This document shows, piece by piece, positions 43,635-53,262 of a stretch of DNA of 64,000 nt. The translations under genes and the position numbers were made by a program. The stretch comes from Halodesulfovibrio marinisediminis DSM 17456. GTDB taxonomy: Bacteria; Desulfobacterota; Desulfovibrionia; Desulfovibrionales; Desulfovibrionaceae. The notes under the pieces were generated by a model that worked only from the letters and a program-made list of their open reading frames with translations, was not told where the DNA came from and did no database searches. The DNA is taken from NCBI RefSeq assembly GCF_900129975.1, contig NZ_FSRG01000005.1, forward strand, positions 372,001 to 436,000. Reading direction: 5' to 3'. How positions within the stretch are numbered: position 1 is the stretch's first letter; every line of letters begins with the position of its first letter.

Positions 43635-46130
43635 ATGTCGAAAGATGTTAAAGATTATCTGCACCTGCTGGATAAACCACTGGATGAGTTTGAAGCGCCT
43701 GGAGCGCGCAACTCTACACTTGGAGAAGATGCATTGTGGCATGTTCTGTATTCATTAGGGCAGGATAATACGTATCTTAATAAGCGAAAAGCTTATTGGG
43801 GACTTGTGCTGGCTGTACGCGATCGTATGTTAGAAAAATGGACGGCAGTGCAGAGAAAATATTACGCAAACGATGATAAACGGTTGTACTATCTTTCGCT
43901 TGAGTTTTTACCCGGTAAGTTTTTACGTGGAAACTTGTTGGCACTGGGGCTGGAAAATGAAGCTCATGAATTTTTACACGAACATGACCTTTCGTTAGAT
44001 GAAATTGTTGACGAAGAATGCGAGCCGGGGTTGGGAAACGGCGGTTTAGGGCGTCTTGCCTCGTGTTATATGGATTCTATGGCTACATTGGGGCTACCGG
44101 CTTACGGGTATGGTATCCGCTACTCATATGGTTTGTTCAGACAAGAAATTAGAAATGGTCATCAAGTTGAACAGCCGGATAACTGGTTGCATGAAGGCAG
44201 CCATTGGTTGATCCCTCGTCCGCATAATCTCTTTCCTATTCGTTTTTACGGTACGGTGAATGAGTGGCTGGATGATGATGGTATGCTACGTCACGATTGG
44301 CGTGGTGGTGACCTTGTCATGGCTATGGCAAACGATATGTATGTACCGGGCTATCGTAATGGGCATGTGAACAGCATCCGTTTATGGGAAGCTCGTCCTC
44401 ATAAAGAGTTCGTGCTGAGTTCGTTTAATGCTGGCGATTACATAGGCTCTGTTCAGGAAAAAATATCGGATGAGAATATCTCAATGGTGCTGTACCCCAG
44501 CGATGATGCTCCAGAGGGAAAAACTCTGCGGTTAAAGCAGCAGTATTTTTTTGTGGCTGCAACGATGCGTGATATGGTGCGTCGATTTAAAAAGCTGAAT
44601 AAGCCTTGGGATCAGTTACCGGAAAAAAACGTTGTGCAGCTTAACGAAACGCATCCAGCCATTGCCATTCCGGAATTGATGCGCATGTTGCTGGATGAGG
44701 AGCTTTTAGGCTGGGAAGAAGCTTGGTGTATTTGCCAGAAACTTTTTGCGTATACTAACCATACCATTCTGCCGGAAGCGTTGGAAACTTGGCCTGTGAA
44801 GTTGATTGAACGGCTGCTTCCGCGTCATATGCAGATTATCTATGAGATCAATCGACGCTTCCTTGAAGAGGTTCGATTGCATTTCCGTGACGAACCGGAA
44901 TTGCCTTCACGTGTCTCTCTCATTTCAGCTGGTCCTGAACAAAGAGTACGGATGAGTCATCTAGCGATTGTGGGAAGCTTCAGTGTGAACGGCGTATCTT
45001 CGTTGCATACACAAATCTTGAAGGATCGTGTATTCCACGATTTTATCAGAATTTTTCCAGACAGGTTTAACAACAAAACAAACGGGATAACTCCGCGCAG
45101 GTGGTTGCGCCAGTGTAACGTGCCCTTGTCGTGGTTATTGAGTGAACACTTAGGGTGCAACTGGATAACTGACCTTACTCAGTTGAAAAAGCTTCGCGAG
45201 CTGGTGGATGATGTAGAGTTTCGTCATGACTGGGAACAGTGTCGTTTAACCAATAAAAAGCGTCTTGCAGATTACATAGAAAAAGTGAACGGCATTACGG
45301 TTAACCCGCATAGTATCTTTGATGTGCAAGTGAAGCGTTTCCACGAGTACAAACGCCAGTTGTTGAATATTCTGCACATTATTTCGCTTTATAACAATAT
45401 TCGGAGGAATCCGGATGTAAAGATGCAGCCTTGCACGTTTATCTTTGGTGGCAAGGCGGCTCCAAGTTACCAGATGGCAAAAGATATTATCTATCTTATT
45501 AACTGCGTAGCGCGACGAGTGAATTCTGACCCGCACACTCGTAATTTCTTAAAAGTTATCTTCCTGGCAAACTACAATGTTTCTTTGGCGCAGCTTCTTG
45601 TGCCAGCAACGGATGTCTCAGAGCAGATTTCGACGGCAGGGTATGAGGCATCCGGCACTGGTAACATGAAGTTTGCTCTTAATGGAGCGTTGACTATTGG
45701 TACCAGAGATGGTGCGAATATTGAGATCGGTGAGCGTGTTGGAGATGGTAATATATATCTTTTCGGTCTGTGCGAAAAAGAAGTGCTTGCTTTACGAAGA
45801 CGTGGGTATGACCCTTGGGAGTTTTATAAGAACGACAGTGAATTACGCGAGGTTTTGGATATGATCAATTCTGATCAGTTTACTCCGGGTGATTCGACGG
45901 CCTTTAGTTCAATTTTTAACTCCTTGTTGACTGGTGGTGATCCTTTCATGGTTTTGGCGGATTATCGTGCCTATGTAGAAACACACAAACGTATTTCTCA
46001 TGAATATGTAGACCGTGATTTATGGATAAAAAAGTCCATCATGAATACTGCGGGGATGGGCTACTTCTCCAGCGACCGAGCTGTGAAAGAGTATATTGAC
46101 GGTATTTGGAGTTTAGAACCGGACGTCTAA
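43635..46130 (+). CDS. glgP: Glycogen/alpha-glucan phosphorylase
   Basis: GlgP releases glucose-1-phosphate from alpha-1,4-glucans with a PLP cofactor. The ATG at 43635 has GGGGGAT upstream; the frame is open 102 bases further, but that part has no ribosome-binding site. The 831 residues include EEEC-like DEECEPGLGNGGLGRLASCY, KRFHEYKRQLLNILH and the PLP-lysine motif EASGTGNMKFALNGALTIGT. After that motif it reads RDGANIEI, where most members have LDGAN. Conserved N-terminal regulatory parts are short, as in bacterial enzymes. It is a single-gene unit. Confidence 0.97.
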   Translation: MSKDVKDYLHLLDKPLDEFEAPGARNSTLGEDALWHVLYSLGQDNTYLNKRKAYWGLVLAVRDRMLEKWTAVQRKYYANDDKRLYYLSLEFLPGKFLRGNLLALGLENEAHEFLHEHDLSLDEIVDEECEPGLGNGGLGRLASCYMDSMATLGLPAYGYGIRYSYGLFRQEIRNGHQVEQPDNWLHEGSHWLIPRPHNLFPIRFYGTVNEWLDDDGMLRHDWRGGDLVMAMANDMYVPGYRNGHVNSIRLWEARPHKEFVLSSFNAGDYIGSVQEKISDENISMVLYPSDDAPEGKTLRLKQQYFFVAATMRDMVRRFKKLNKPWDQLPEKNVVQLNETHPAIAIPELMRMLLDEELLGWEEAWCICQKLFAYTNHTILPEALETWPVKLIERLLPRHMQIIYEINRRFLEEVRLHFRDEPELPSRVSLISAGPEQRVRMSHLAIVGSFSVNGVSSLHTQILKDRVFHDFIRIFPDRFNNKTNGITPRRWLRQCNVPLSWLLSEHLGCNWITDLTQLKKLRELVDDVEFRHDWEQCRLTNKKRLADYIEKVNGITVNPHSIFDVQVKRFHEYKRQLLNILHIISLYNNIRRNPDVKMQPCTFIFGGKAAPSYQMAKDIIYLINCVARRVNSDPHTRNFLKVIFLANYNVSLAQLLVPATDVSEQISTAGYEASGTGNMKFALNGALTIGTRDGANIEIGERVGDGNIYLFGLCEKEVLALRRRGYDPWEFYKNDSELREVLDMINSDQFTPGDSTAFSSIFNSLLTGGDPFMVLADYRAYVETHKRISHEYVDRDLWIKKSIMNTAGMGYFSSDRAVKEYIDGIWSLEPDV

Positions 46131-46140
46131 ATGAAATGTA

Positions 46141-46169
46141 AGGTACCCGCATTGCGGGTACCTTTTTTT
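46141..46169 (+). terminator. Terminator after glgP
   Basis: AGGTACCCGC and GCGGGTACCT form a 10-bp stem with a very short loop. Seven T residues follow on the plus strand. Confidence 0.93.
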
Positions 46170-46193
46170 ATGTACGATGATTGTAAGATCGAA

Positions 46194-47081
46194 CTACATG
46201 AAGAGCAGGGCAGAGCCGCCACAAGCTGTGAGTATCCCCAGTACGACTCGGGATGATGGTGTTTTCTTTTCGTGGACTGCGGTAATCATAATAATCGCAA
46301 GCGGCGTTAGGCTGATGAGTGAGGCTGCGATTCCCGCTTTAGCGTATTTCATTGAGAACAAGGCAACCCAGTTTCCTAATGTGGTACCAACAAAGCTTGC
46401 AACGAATATAATTTTCATGGCCTTAGCCATGTTGTCCTTACGCTCAGTAATTTTGTGATGATAGCCCATAACAGCTGCGGCGATCCATGCGCAGCTTGCT
46501 GCTGCGGCAATACGGAGGATGCTGCCCATTAGTGGGTCAAGTCCGTAAGAAAGTCCTTTACGGATACATACATGAGAGAGGCCAAGTGCCAGAACAGAGA
46601 GCAGGACGAGTTTAAAGCCGTAGTGCCACTCTTTGGGATCTACGGGGCTGTCTGTTTGTTCATCATTTTTGGTAGTGATTGAAATTACTGAAAATATGAT
46701 GATAAGCATGCCGGCAATATTCAGAAGCGTTAGTGATTCGCCCAGGGTGAAAAATGCGATGACTGCCGTGACGCATGGTGTCATTTGCCACAAGATTGAG
46801 CCTGTTCGGGCTCCGATACGGGTACATCCTTCATAGAATAAAGTGTCTGCTATTCCTAATCCCAAAACGCCGGAGAGCAAAATCCAACCGATGGATTGGC
46901 TTGGGAATACCCATTCCGCACCTATTACAAGCGCAATGCAAATGTTGTAGAACAGTACAAGCGGAGTGCGGCATAACGTGAGTGGCCATGCTCCGATAAG
47001 TTTTGCAGCATTTGTATGCATGTAAGTAGAAAGTCCCCATAGGCAGGCTGTGCCGAGTGCTGCGATTTCACCTACAAACAT
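46194..47081 (-). CDS. EamA/DMT family transporter
   Basis: The 295-residue membrane protein has ten hydrophobic segments in two halves, each an EamA domain. The first begins MFVGEIAALGTACLWGLSTY, the second YGFKLVLLSVLALGLSHV. The inner loop at about 145-158 is hydrophilic (TKNDEQTDSPVDPKEW). Members export metabolites such as amino acids; the substrate is not predictable. It converges on glgP. Confidence 0.88.
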   Translation of the reverse strand: MFVGEIAALGTACLWGLSTYMHTNAAKLIGAWPLTLCRTPLVLFYNICIALVIGAEWVFPSQSIGWILLSGVLGLGIADTLFYEGCTRIGARTGSILWQMTPCVTAVIAFFTLGESLTLLNIAGMLIIIFSVISITTKNDEQTDSPVDPKEWHYGFKLVLLSVLALGLSHVCIRKGLSYGLDPLMGSILRIAAAASCAWIAAAVMGYHHKITERKDNMAKAMKIIFVASFVGTTLGNWVALFSMKYAKAGIAASLISLTPLAIIMITAVHEKKTPSSRVVLGILTACGGSALLFM

Positions 47082-47204
47082 TGGTGTCTCCTTACTGGAA
47101 TGCTGTGTTGAAAGTTTGCAACATAATATATTGTAATATAAGAAAAATGCACGTCATCCCTAGGCTCATTTTCAGGTTTTTACAATAAGAAAATAGCTGG
47201 AAAT

Positions 47205-47242
47205 AAAAAAAGCCCTGTAGAAGTTTCTACAGGGCTTTTTTC
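47205..47242. terminator. Terminator after tyrS, bidirectional
   Basis: AGCCCTGTAGAA and TTCTACAGGGCT form a 12-bp stem with a 2-nt loop (4 nt in practice). It is flanked by A and T runs on both sides. It lies 22 bases after the tyrS stop on the minus strand. Confidence 0.92.
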
Positions 47243-47264
47243 TTTTTTGGTTTCTAAAAAAAAG

Positions 47265-48455
47265 CTACTTAACAATTAATTTGAGGAAGCGCTTTTTACC
47301 AAGTTTGATGACATACTCACCTGCTGGAAGAGCATCCTCAGAGTTGCACTTTTCTCCATCAATGGAGAGTGCTCCCTGTTTCATGAGGCGGCGTGCTTCA
47401 CCACGTGATTTGGTGAGCTTTGCATCTGTAAGGAATACAGGAGGCATGGAAGCGTCACCGGATTCGCAGGTGTGTTCCGGCATATCGTCTGGAAGCTGAC
47501 CTTTAGCGAATACGGAGTTAAATCCTTCACGTGCTTTGGCTGCTTCTTCAGCACCGTGGTACTGAGTTACGATGTCTTCTGCGAGTTCTTCTTTTACAGT
47601 CTTCGGATGGAGTTCACCGGCTTCGACTTTTGCTTTGAGCTCTGCAATTTCTTCAAGAGACTTGAGAGAAATAAGTTCGTAGTAACGCCACATCAGTTCG
47701 TCAGAGATGGACATGAGTTTGCCGAACATATCAGCAGGTGCTTCATCGATGCCTACGTAGTTGCCGTAGGATTTAGACATCTTACGAACACCGTCGAGGC
47801 CTTCAAGAATAGGCATGGTCATAACGCACTGAGGGGCCTGACCTTCCTGTCCTTGAAGAGTACGTCCCATAAGCAGGTTGAACTTCTGGTCGGTACCGCC
47901 AAGTTCAAGGTCTGCTTCAAGTGCTACAGAGTCATAGCCTTGAACAAGCGGATACAAGAATTCATGGATAGCAATAGGGGTGTTGTTCTTATAACGCTGC
48001 TCAAAATCGTTACGTTCAAGCATACGTGCTACAGTATAGCGGGAAGCAAGACGGATAAAGTCGGCTGCGCCGAATTTGTCGAACCACTCAGAGTTGAAGC
48101 GAACTTCGGTTTTTTCAGGATCGAGGATCTTGAAAACCTGTTTTTTATATGTTTCCGCGTTAGCGAGAACTTCTTCACGGGTGAGTGGAGGACGTGTGTC
48201 AGAACGACCTGAAGGGTCACCGATCATACCGGTGAAATCACCGATAAGGAAGATTACGGTGTGACCGAGTTCCTGAAAATGACGCAGTTTGTGGATTGCA
48301 ACACTGTGACCAAGGTGTAAGTCAGGAGCTGTAGGGTCAAAACCCATTTTAATGCGCAGCGGTTTGCCTTTTTCGAGCTTTTTCTTGAGCTCTTCAGCAT
48401 CAATAAGCTCAGCACAGCCACGCTGAATGATTTCGAGCTGTTTTTGAATATCCAT
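47265..48455 (-). CDS. tyrS: Tyrosyl-tRNA synthetase
   Basis: TyrRS charges tRNA-Tyr in the cytoplasm. The 396 residues show the class I motifs DLHLGHS (HIGH) and RKMSKS (KMSKS), the tyrosine/tRNA pocket [20 protein letters not shown], and a C-terminal S4 RNA-binding domain (about 335-396, [21 protein letters not shown]). It is of the TyrZ-like shorter class by its motif spacing. The ATG lacks a strong Shine-Dalgarno (AAGAGAG at a good distance). Confidence 0.97.
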   Translation of the reverse strand: MDIQKQLEIIQRGCAELIDAEELKKKLEKGKPLRIKMGFDPTAPDLHLGHSVAIHKLRHFQELGHTVIFLIGDFTGMIGDPSGRSDTRPPLTREEVLANAETYKKQVFKILDPEKTEVRFNSEWFDKFGAADFIRLASRYTVARMLERNDFEQRYKNNTPIAIHEFLYPLVQGYDSVALEADLELGGTDQKFNLLMGRTLQGQEGQAPQCVMTMPILEGLDGVRKMSKSYGNYVGIDEAPADMFGKLMSISDELMWRYYELISLKSLEEIAELKAKVEAGELHPKTVKEELAEDIVTQYHGAEEAAKAREGFNSVFAKGQLPDDMPEHTCESGDASMPPVFLTDAKLTKSRGEARRLMKQGALSIDGEKCNSEDALPAGEYVIKLGKKRFLKLIVK

Positions 48456-48756
48456 AATTCTCTCTTTTACAAAAAAATATGTTGTAGCTTGGTGTCTGTT
48501 ACAAAGAATTAGCGAATTGTCAAACTTTACAAAAATGTCAATATTGATTGGTTCTGGTTAGATGCCGATAGGTGGCTTCCTCTTTGTTTTCTTTACGAAA
48601 AGAATCCCCTTCAGCCTTTATTAGGAAAAAGGGGGAAGAGTTGACCAGAAAATATATAAAAAGAATAAAACGTAATGCTGTTACCCACCGTTACGCAACG
48701 CATTGACGTAGTCAAGAGAACGTTCGTGCAGTCGATTTACGGAGGCAGATAAAAAG
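48456..48756. other. Gap between ymdB and tyrS with a degenerate repeat
   Basis: Just after the ymdB stop, the minus strand reads TAGCTTTTTATCTGCCTCCGTAAATC, similar to the stop-proximal TTGCCTCCGGCGG end of the repeat family. The rest is AT-rich and should carry the tyrS promoter. A 31-codon frame starting at a TTG here looks accidental. No other gene is supported. Confidence 0.4.
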
Positions 48757-49530
48757 CTATTCGCGAATAAGCTCAATTTTTGTACACAATCCTGTTTCAC
48801 CATCAACATTCAAGAACAGACCGTTGATGTGTGGGGAGCCTTTGGCAATTTTGAATCGTTGTGGAAGTCCGGTCATGAACCGGTCAATAATGACTTTCGG
48901 ATCCATGCCGAGACAGGATTCTTCAACACCACACATGCCGGCATCAGTAATATAGCCGGTGCCTTTTTCCAGAATCATTGCGTCTGCAGTCTGCACGTGT
49001 GTGTGCGTACCAATAACAGCTGAAACTTTGCCGTCTACATAGAAGGAGAGTGCTTTTTTTTCGCTCGTTGCTTCAGCATGGAAATCGATAATACGGACGC
49101 AAACGTCTTCCGGAATAGACGCAAGCAGTTCGTCTACTTTTTTAAACGGGCAGTCAATGTCATCCATGAACGTGCGTCCAAGCAGGTTCATGATCGCAAT
49201 CTTGCGACCGTCTGCAAGTTTATGAATAACAAGCCCGGAGCCAGGTGCACCCTGTGGATAGTTTGCAGGGCGGATAATCCGCGGTTCGTTATTAAGCAGG
49301 TTGTACATTTCCTTATGCTTCCAGATGTGGTTACCGGAAGTAAGAATGTCTATGCCTGCACCAAAAAGTTCGCGCATTGTGTCTCCTGAAAGACCAATGC
49401 CGCCGGAGGCATTTTCACCGTTAGCAATAATAAGGTCTGCCCCTTTTTCTTCTCTGAGAGAAGCAAGGCGCTTACGCAGAATAAGTCTGCCCGGTTTGCC
49501 TACAATGTCACCGAAGAATAAAATTCGCAT
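48757..49530 (-). CDS. ymdB: YmdB-type metallophosphoesterase (TIGR00282)
   Basis: YmdB hydrolyses cyclic nucleotides in vitro and influences motility and biofilm switching in Bacillus. The 257-residue protein shows MRILFFGDIVGKPGR, IANGENASGGIG, LTSGNHIWKHKE, DFHAEATSEK and GTHTHVQTAD, the di-iron ligands of the family. It follows moeA by 15 nt, probably on the same transcript. Confidence 0.92.
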   Translation of the reverse strand: MRILFFGDIVGKPGRLILRKRLASLREEKGADLIIANGENASGGIGLSGDTMRELFGAGIDILTSGNHIWKHKEMYNLLNNEPRIIRPANYPQGAPGSGLVIHKLADGRKIAIMNLLGRTFMDDIDCPFKKVDELLASIPEDVCVRIIDFHAEATSEKKALSFYVDGKVSAVIGTHTHVQTADAMILEKGTGYITDAGMCGVEESCLGMDPKVIIDRFMTGLPQRFKIAKGSPHINGLFLNVDGETGLCTKIELIRE

Positions 49531-49545
49531 GACGCTTCCTATAAT

Positions 49546-50784
49546 TTAAAAAAACAGTACGTCAACAACTGTACCTTCGTAGATTCCTTCGCTGTCTGCG
49601 TTAATACGCGCAACACCGTCAGCTTGAAGCATGGTTTTCAGCAAGCCGGACTTACCGAGCACAGGTATTGCGATGTTTTTTCCATCTTTTTCTGTGACAG
49701 TTACCCGCACATAGTCCTCACGTCCCGGTTTAGATGCCACGTTGCGGCTGAGTTCTGCCTGCTTGGATGGCCAGCGGGATTGATCAAATGCGTTGGTGTC
49801 CCCACTAAGGTATCGCAAAAACGGCATGCCGAGAACAAACATGACAACCTGTGCTGAGGCAATTTGGCCGGGGAGTCCCCAAATAGCTTTGTTGCCGCAT
49901 TTAGCAAGAATAAGCGGCTTACCCGGACTGATAGCTACACCGTGGTTGATGAGTTCTGCGCCTTCGATTTGTTCAATGGCGCCAACGGTGAGGTCGCGGA
50001 CTCCAACTGAGCTTCCGCCGGAGAGGAAAACAACATCGTTTTCCGCGAGGGCGTTTTCAAGCGCTTCTTTCAGAGAATCAAGCTTGTCTTCAACAAGGCC
50101 ATACGTGGTTGCGGTTGCACCTGCGCGTCGTGCGCATGCTGCAAGAGTGTAGCTGTTTACATCGCGAACTTGTCCAACAACCGGCTTTTCATCAATAGGA
50201 ATAAGTTCATCACCGGTTGAGATAATGCCTACACGAGGTGAGCTGTACACAGGAATTTCCTGAATGCCGAGTGCAGCCAACATTCCTACTTCCTGAGGGC
50301 GGATGCGGGTTCCTGCAGTGAGAGCAGGCTTACCTGTTGTCGCGTCTTCGCCTTTGAGCATGACGTTTTCGTATGGTGCGAGAGACTTACGGATCTCTAT
50401 GGTGCCGGCACCGAGTGATTCGGTGTGTTCAACCATAACAACTGCGTCTGCACCGTCAGGCAAAATTCCGCCTGTTACGATTCCGGCGCATTCGCCGTCT
50501 TGTAGAGTGAAAGATGCTGGCTTCTCAATGTCGATGTCACCAACTGATTCAAGATATGCAGGGTTTGCTTCAGATGCACCGAATATGTTGGAAGCATTGA
50601 TTGCGTATCCGTCCATACAGGAGCGGCTGGCAAGTGGCAGGTCTTCCTCTGCAATAATGTCGGTGGCAAGTACGCAGCCGTCTACCTTTTCGATAGAAAC
50701 AGTATTGGCTTGAAGCGGAGTGAATGAGTGAAGTTTTTGAATAAATTCTTGCACGCTGAGTACGTTGAAGAAATCTTTTTTCAT
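49546..50784 (-). CDS. moeA: Molybdopterin molybdenumtransferase MoeA
   Basis: MoeA inserts molybdate (or tungstate) into adenylylated molybdopterin. The ATG at 50784 has GAGGAT 5 nt upstream and gives 412 residues; a frame extended by 6 codons lacks this. It shows LPLASRSCMDGYAI, GGILPDGADAVVM, GIISTGDEL, FLSGGSSVGVRD and ISPGKPL. The order of domains is normal. Desulfovibrionaceae use Mo/W enzymes such as formate dehydrogenase, so the gene fits the organism. Confidence 0.95.
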   Translation of the reverse strand: MKKDFFNVLSVQEFIQKLHSFTPLQANTVSIEKVDGCVLATDIIAEEDLPLASRSCMDGYAINASNIFGASEANPAYLESVGDIDIEKPASFTLQDGECAGIVTGGILPDGADAVVMVEHTESLGAGTIEIRKSLAPYENVMLKGEDATTGKPALTAGTRIRPQEVGMLAALGIQEIPVYSSPRVGIISTGDELIPIDEKPVVGQVRDVNSYTLAACARRAGATATTYGLVEDKLDSLKEALENALAENDVVFLSGGSSVGVRDLTVGAIEQIEGAELINHGVAISPGKPLILAKCGNKAIWGLPGQIASAQVVMFVLGMPFLRYLSGDTNAFDQSRWPSKQAELSRNVASKPGREDYVRVTVTEKDGKNIAIPVLGKSGLLKTMLQADGVARINADSEGIYEGTVVDVLFF

Positions 50785-51013
50785 ATTGGATCCTCGAATC
50801 AATAGTATATGGCGAACAGATTGATGATATCCCTACCGCATTGCTCTCTGTAGAATAAAAATTTTTGTATATTGTTACAGATGGATAGTGTGGGGCTTTA
50901 ACTGTGAGTTGTTGATGTTGTCAGCAGTTTAGACCACGCAGAGTAGCCTGTTACTGTATGTGGTGCAAGGTTATGCCGGTGTGGCAGCAGAAGAAATACT
51001 GTGTTTCAGACAT
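50785..51013. other. Non-coding gap upstream of moeA
   Basis: This gap holds the moeA promoter region on the minus strand and no convincing open frame or known RNA. No molybdenum-cofactor riboswitch motif was seen. Confidence 0.3.
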
Positions 51014-51125
51014 AAAAAAACATCCGTCTGGACCTGGAGAAAAAGGAAGGTACGAAGTTCTTTTTCTCCGAGTACAAACGGATGTGCGGTGCTTTCTAAA
51101 TGCCCCTTCGGGAAAAGGGGCATTT
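51014..51125 (-). terminator. Large nested hairpin and terminator downstream of argO
   Basis: ACATCCGT (51020-51027) pairs with ACGGATGT (51078-51085), and inside it GGAGAAAAAG (51036-51045) pairs with CTTTTTCTCC (51060-51069). Seven T residues follow on the minus strand (51014-51020). A second hairpin AAATGCCCC/GGGGCATTT (51098-51125) precedes it. This is more structure than a simple terminator needs and could be a 3'-UTR RNA; argO ends 112 bases upstream. Confidence 0.7.
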
Positions 51126-51237
51126 AATATGGGATAGGACGTGTATTAAACAAATTCTTATTCTGGAAGCGCAGGGAATACGCGGTGTATTGCTTAATAC
51201 CGGTATGGGAAGCTACCAGCGTCCAATAGGGTACATA

Positions 51238-51855
51238 TTATAAGAGCGCGATACCTTGTTTGATGAGTCCTGCAGCGATAAGCCACATGATTGCGCACAC
51301 CGTGCCATCAAGGATTCGCCATGAAGAAGGCTTGCGGAATAGTGGTGCAAGAGCCTGTCCCCCAAAAGCGAGAGCGCCGAACCAGATTGCGGAGGCGCAA
51401 ACTCCGCCGATCCAGAAGTAAATCTTTCCGTTACCGATAAATTGCCCGCCCAGTGAGCCCATAAGGACAACTGTGTCCAGATAGGTGTGCGGATTTAAGA
51501 AGGTAACAGCCAGCGTTGTTAAGACAACGCTTCGTAAAGAACGTGTTGCATCTGATGATGTCGTCAGCACTCCCGGCTTGCAGGCAGATCTGAAAGCACA
51601 GAATCCGTACCAGAGTAGAAACGCTGCACCAAAAAAGGTGGCAAATATTTTTACTTCAGGTGAGGAGGCGACAATTCGCCCAACACTGAAAACACCGAGT
51701 CCGATAAGTAACATGTCGGACATGATGCACATGAGCGCGATAATAAGATGGTGGTTTTTGCGAACACTCTGTGAGAGCAGAAAGGCATTCTGTGCCCCGA
51801 TCGCCATAATTAATCCACCGCAAGTACCAAATCCTTGAAAGAATGGAGCGAGCAT
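51238..51855 (-). CDS. argO: LysE/ArgO family amino-acid exporter
   Basis: The 205-residue membrane protein (start MLAPFFQGFGTCGGLIMAIG at 51855; a start 8 codons upstream lacks a ribosome-binding site) has about six segments. The family motifs are GLIMAIGAQNAFLLSQ and AVTFLNPHTYLDTVVLMGSLG, as in ArgO/LysE exporters of arginine and lysine. It is divergent from an ArgP-like LysR regulator, the classical arrangement for argO control. Confidence 0.9.
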   Translation of the reverse strand: MLAPFFQGFGTCGGLIMAIGAQNAFLLSQSVRKNHHLIIALMCIMSDMLLIGLGVFSVGRIVASSPEVKIFATFFGAAFLLWYGFCAFRSACKPGVLTTSSDATRSLRSVVLTTLAVTFLNPHTYLDTVVLMGSLGGQFIGNGKIYFWIGGVCASAIWFGALAFGGQALAPLFRKPSSWRILDGTVCAIMWLIAAGLIKQGIALL

Positions 51856-52090
51856 GTTTTTCCCAACCCTTGGCTGCATTGTGAGTAATAATTGCTTGTT
51901 ATTCAGGTCAATGCAGAAGGCGTCCCTTCAGCAGACACATGGGAAGTTCAGTGAGCGCTGTAACAGCGGGGTACGCTCAACACCCCGCCATCACATCTGG
52001 AACTTGTTTGCGAACACTTATGTAGAAGAAAAATTGTTAGAAGTGAAATTCATTGTTTTGATGTTGCATAAGTTTTGCTAATGTAGACGT

Positions 52091-52975
52091 ATGATCGATT
52101 ACAAACAGCTTGAAGCCTTTGCTGCCGTTGTAGAAAATGGCGGTTTTGAAAAAGCGGCAACCGTGCTGCATATTACGCAGTCTGCGGTTTCTCAGCGTAT
52201 CCGGTTACTTGAAGATAGGATCGGCGCTATGCTTATTGTCCGCTCTACTCCGGTGCAGCCTACAGCGATGGGGCAGAAACTGCTCGGGCATTATAAACAG
52301 GTAAGCCTTATGGAACAGGATCTGTTTGAGGATACTCTGGGTAAAACAGCTGAAGATTATATAACAGTACCTGTAGGTATTAACGCCGACAGCCTTGCTA
52401 CATGGATTCCCGATACATTGCAGGAACTCCTGACCACTACAAATATTCTTGTAGACATCCGGTTGGGGGATCAGGACAAAACGCATGATATGCTTAAAAA
52501 CGGGGAAGTGGTAGGGTGTGTCAGCTCTCAGCCGGGGCCTATGCAGGGATGTAAGACTGTATATCTTGGTAAGATGATCTATGTATGCTGTGCGACACCT
52601 AGTTTTGCTGCTCAATGGTTTCCTGACGGGTTTACACCTGACGCAGTGCGTGCTGCGCCTATCCTTACGTATGATCGCACTGACGAAATGAACAACGAGA
52701 TGTTGGGACGTTATGCCATCCGTGCCGGTGAGTTTCCGACACACTACGTACCGGATTCTCATATGTTTGTGGATATGTGTAAAAAAGGGCTTGGGTACGG
52801 GATGATTCCAAGCTTACAGATTGAAGAAGAGCTAAAGACAAAACAGCTTATTCCGATAGTAGAGTATTCTGTGACCGTACAGCTGTATTGGCATTGCTGG
52901 AACTTACAAACACGCCATATTACGATGCTTACGGATGCGTTTGAAAAAGTCGCTAAGCTGCATCTTTCCCGCTAA
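52091..52975 (+). CDS. argP: LysR-type regulator ArgP
   Basis: ArgP (IciA/LysG) activates argO/lysE in response to arginine or lysine. The 294 residues have the N-terminal helix-turn-helix MIDYKQLEAFAAVVENGGFE and ITQSAVSQRIRLLEDRIGAML, then the effector domain with INADSLATWIPDTLQEL and HMFVDMCKKGLGYGMIPSLQI. It is read divergently from argO across a 235-base spacer that should hold its operator. Confidence 0.93.
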   Translation: MIDYKQLEAFAAVVENGGFEKAATVLHITQSAVSQRIRLLEDRIGAMLIVRSTPVQPTAMGQKLLGHYKQVSLMEQDLFEDTLGKTAEDYITVPVGINADSLATWIPDTLQELLTTTNILVDIRLGDQDKTHDMLKNGEVVGCVSSQPGPMQGCKTVYLGKMIYVCCATPSFAAQWFPDGFTPDAVRAAPILTYDRTDEMNNEMLGRYAIRAGEFPTHYVPDSHMFVDMCKKGLGYGMIPSLQIEEELKTKQLIPIVEYSVTVQLYWHCWNLQTRHITMLTDAFEKVAKLHLSR

Positions 52976-53262
52976 CTTTGACAGTACATGTAATCAGATC
53001 AGTTTGCATATTTAGTATTGGACTGAAAAAAGAATAAAAGTCGTAATACTTCACTGTACAAATAGGGCATTCGTAATTACCAGTATCGCATACACATTGT
53101 CACATAAGAGTGCCAATGGTTATTTGCGTGTCTATTGAGCATGTGTTATATTTCACAATGCAAGGTGACTTATTTAGATTATAAAAACGCTATGTTCTTA
53201 CTATAGCATACTATATGAGACTATGTGGTCCGGTTTTTATCGGTTCTACAATAGGAGGATGA

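Noticed and set aside
48680-48780. A 31-codon TTG-started frame after ymdB (ending YVNALRNGG)
   Set aside because: No ribosome-binding site and it overlaps a degenerate copy of the intergenic repeat, which explains the sequence better.
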